Assembly (NCBI GenBank): GCA_900768035.1
Contig: CAAGBH010000066.1
Coordinates: 1-8,503 of the forward strand
Reading direction: 5' to 3'
DNA: 8,503 bases
Origin: Clostridia bacterium
Lineage (GTDB): Bacteria > Bacillota > Clostridia > Oscillospirales > Acutalibacteraceae
Shown: piece after piece, positions 8,346 to 8,503 of the stretch
Position numbering within the stretch: position 1 is the stretch's first letter
How the letters are laid out: every line of letters begins with the position of its first letter
The notes under the pieces: model-generated
Databases searched by the model: none
What the model saw: only the letters and a program-made list of their open reading frames with translations
What the model was told of the DNA's origin: nothing
Translations under genes and position numbers: made by a program

Positions 8346-8381
8346 GTTCAACACACAAGTGTCTCACAAGAATTTGTTTTT

Positions 8382-8418
8382 GATATTAAAAAATGATAGA
8401 GCCACATTTTTTAATATC
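8382..8418. repeat. Perfect 14-bp AT-rich inverted repeat upstream of potA
   Basis: Arms gatattaaaaaatg (8382-8395) and cattttttaatatc (8405-8418) are exact reverse complements separated by 9 bases (atagagcca). The repeat lies 53 bases before the potA start and contains the stop codon of the upstream partial gene. It could be a regulator operator for the polyamine operon or a weak hairpin ending the upstream gene. It has no GC core and no U run after the stem, so an ordinary terminator is less likely. No convincing -35/-10 pair is visible in 8329-8410 for potA. The operon may be read from a promoter farther upstream. Confidence 0.75.
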
Positions 8419-8482
8419 TATCTTGCTCGATACCCGCCATTTCCTCGTAATATGCCCTGAACAAAGGGTTTTTCATAGTTTT
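8411..8482 (-). CDS. C-terminal fragment of an unidentified upstream gene, cut by the contig edge
   Basis: A minus-strand frame enters from the adapter boundary and runs 23 codons to a TAA at 8411-8413. It reads KTMKNPLFRAYY then EEMAGIEQDRY. The composition is protein-like (charged and aromatic), and an 82-base gap to potA is normal spacing, so it is probably the tail of a co-directional gene. An internal ATG at 8474-8476 has only six genomic bases before it, so a free-standing 21-residue peptide cannot be supported or excluded. I do not recognise the family. If the upstream gene is real, it may share a transcript with pot. Confidence 0.4.
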   Translation of the reverse strand, partial: KTMKNPLFRAYYEEMAGIEQDRY

Positions 8483-8503
8483 AGATCGGAAGAGCACACT
8501 GAA
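8483..8503. other. Illumina TruSeq-type adapter remnant (not genomic)
   Basis: Bases 8483-8499 (agatcggaagagcacac) match the TruSeq adapter read outward. The next bases (tgaa) fit the adapter continuation only if three bases are missing. It is the same adapter arm as at the left end, in the opposite orientation. Confidence 0.93.

Noticed and set aside
8329..8367. Longer potA from GTG at 8367 or ATG at 8337
   Set aside because: The GTG has no ribosome site and the ATG at 8337 abuts the GGGGG site. The ATG at 8328 has correct spacing and a family-like N-terminus.
8346..8410. Promoter for potA
   Set aside because: TAATAT-like boxes occur, but none has a believable -35 box at the right spacing, so no promoter is called.
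20..8482. A single new system linking the polymer protein with polyamine import
   Set aside because: The two units are convergent and separated by a bidirectional terminator, so they are transcribed apart. Adjacency alone does not support shared function.
1..8503. 17-bp terminal inverted repeats at the two ends, as in a transposable element
   Set aside because: Both copies are sequencing adapter. There is no transposase and no target duplication.

Overview
The window is an AT-rich stretch of a Gram-positive-type genome, most likely an anaerobic Clostridia-like Firmicute such as a gut or rumen species. The evidence is the CDP-polyol (teichoic-acid type) transferase, strong GGAGG-type ribosome sites before every intact gene, a lipoprotein polyamine-binding protein and short intergenic gaps. 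The species cannot be named from the sequence. Both ends are library adapter, not genome: bases 1-19 and about 8483-8503 match the Illumina TruSeq index-side adapter in opposite orientations. The biological insert is therefore about 20-8482, and the genes at both edges are cut.

Left half, + strand (20-4432): one very large 5'-truncated gene of about 1,470 codons. It encodes a multidomain cell-surface polymer protein. The order is a TagF-like CDP-glycerol/CDP-polyol phosphotransferase domain with its motifs intact, a HAD-like domain, the 'ARDG/SRR' region that usually follows this HAD type in capsule proteins, and a second TagF-like domain that has lost both conserved histidines. It ends at a compact bidirectional terminator (4442-4473).

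Right half, - strand (8328 down to 4472): a complete polyamine ABC importer operon, potA-potB-potC-potD. The first two junctions are 4-base stop/start overlaps and the third is a 1-base gap, so the four genes should be translationally coupled. PotA is the ATPase, PotB and PotC are the permeases with EAA loops, and PotD is the lipid-anchored binding protein. Together they import spermidine and/or putrescine.

Upstream of potA (8329-8482) lie a strong ribosome site, a perfect 14-bp inverted repeat and the apparent C-terminus of one more - strand gene cut by the contig edge. The polymer gene and the pot operon converge on a shared terminator, so nothing suggests that they form one system. I see no CRISPR array, tRNA, rRNA, insertion sequence or phage gene. 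The most unusual item is the architecture of the large fusion protein.
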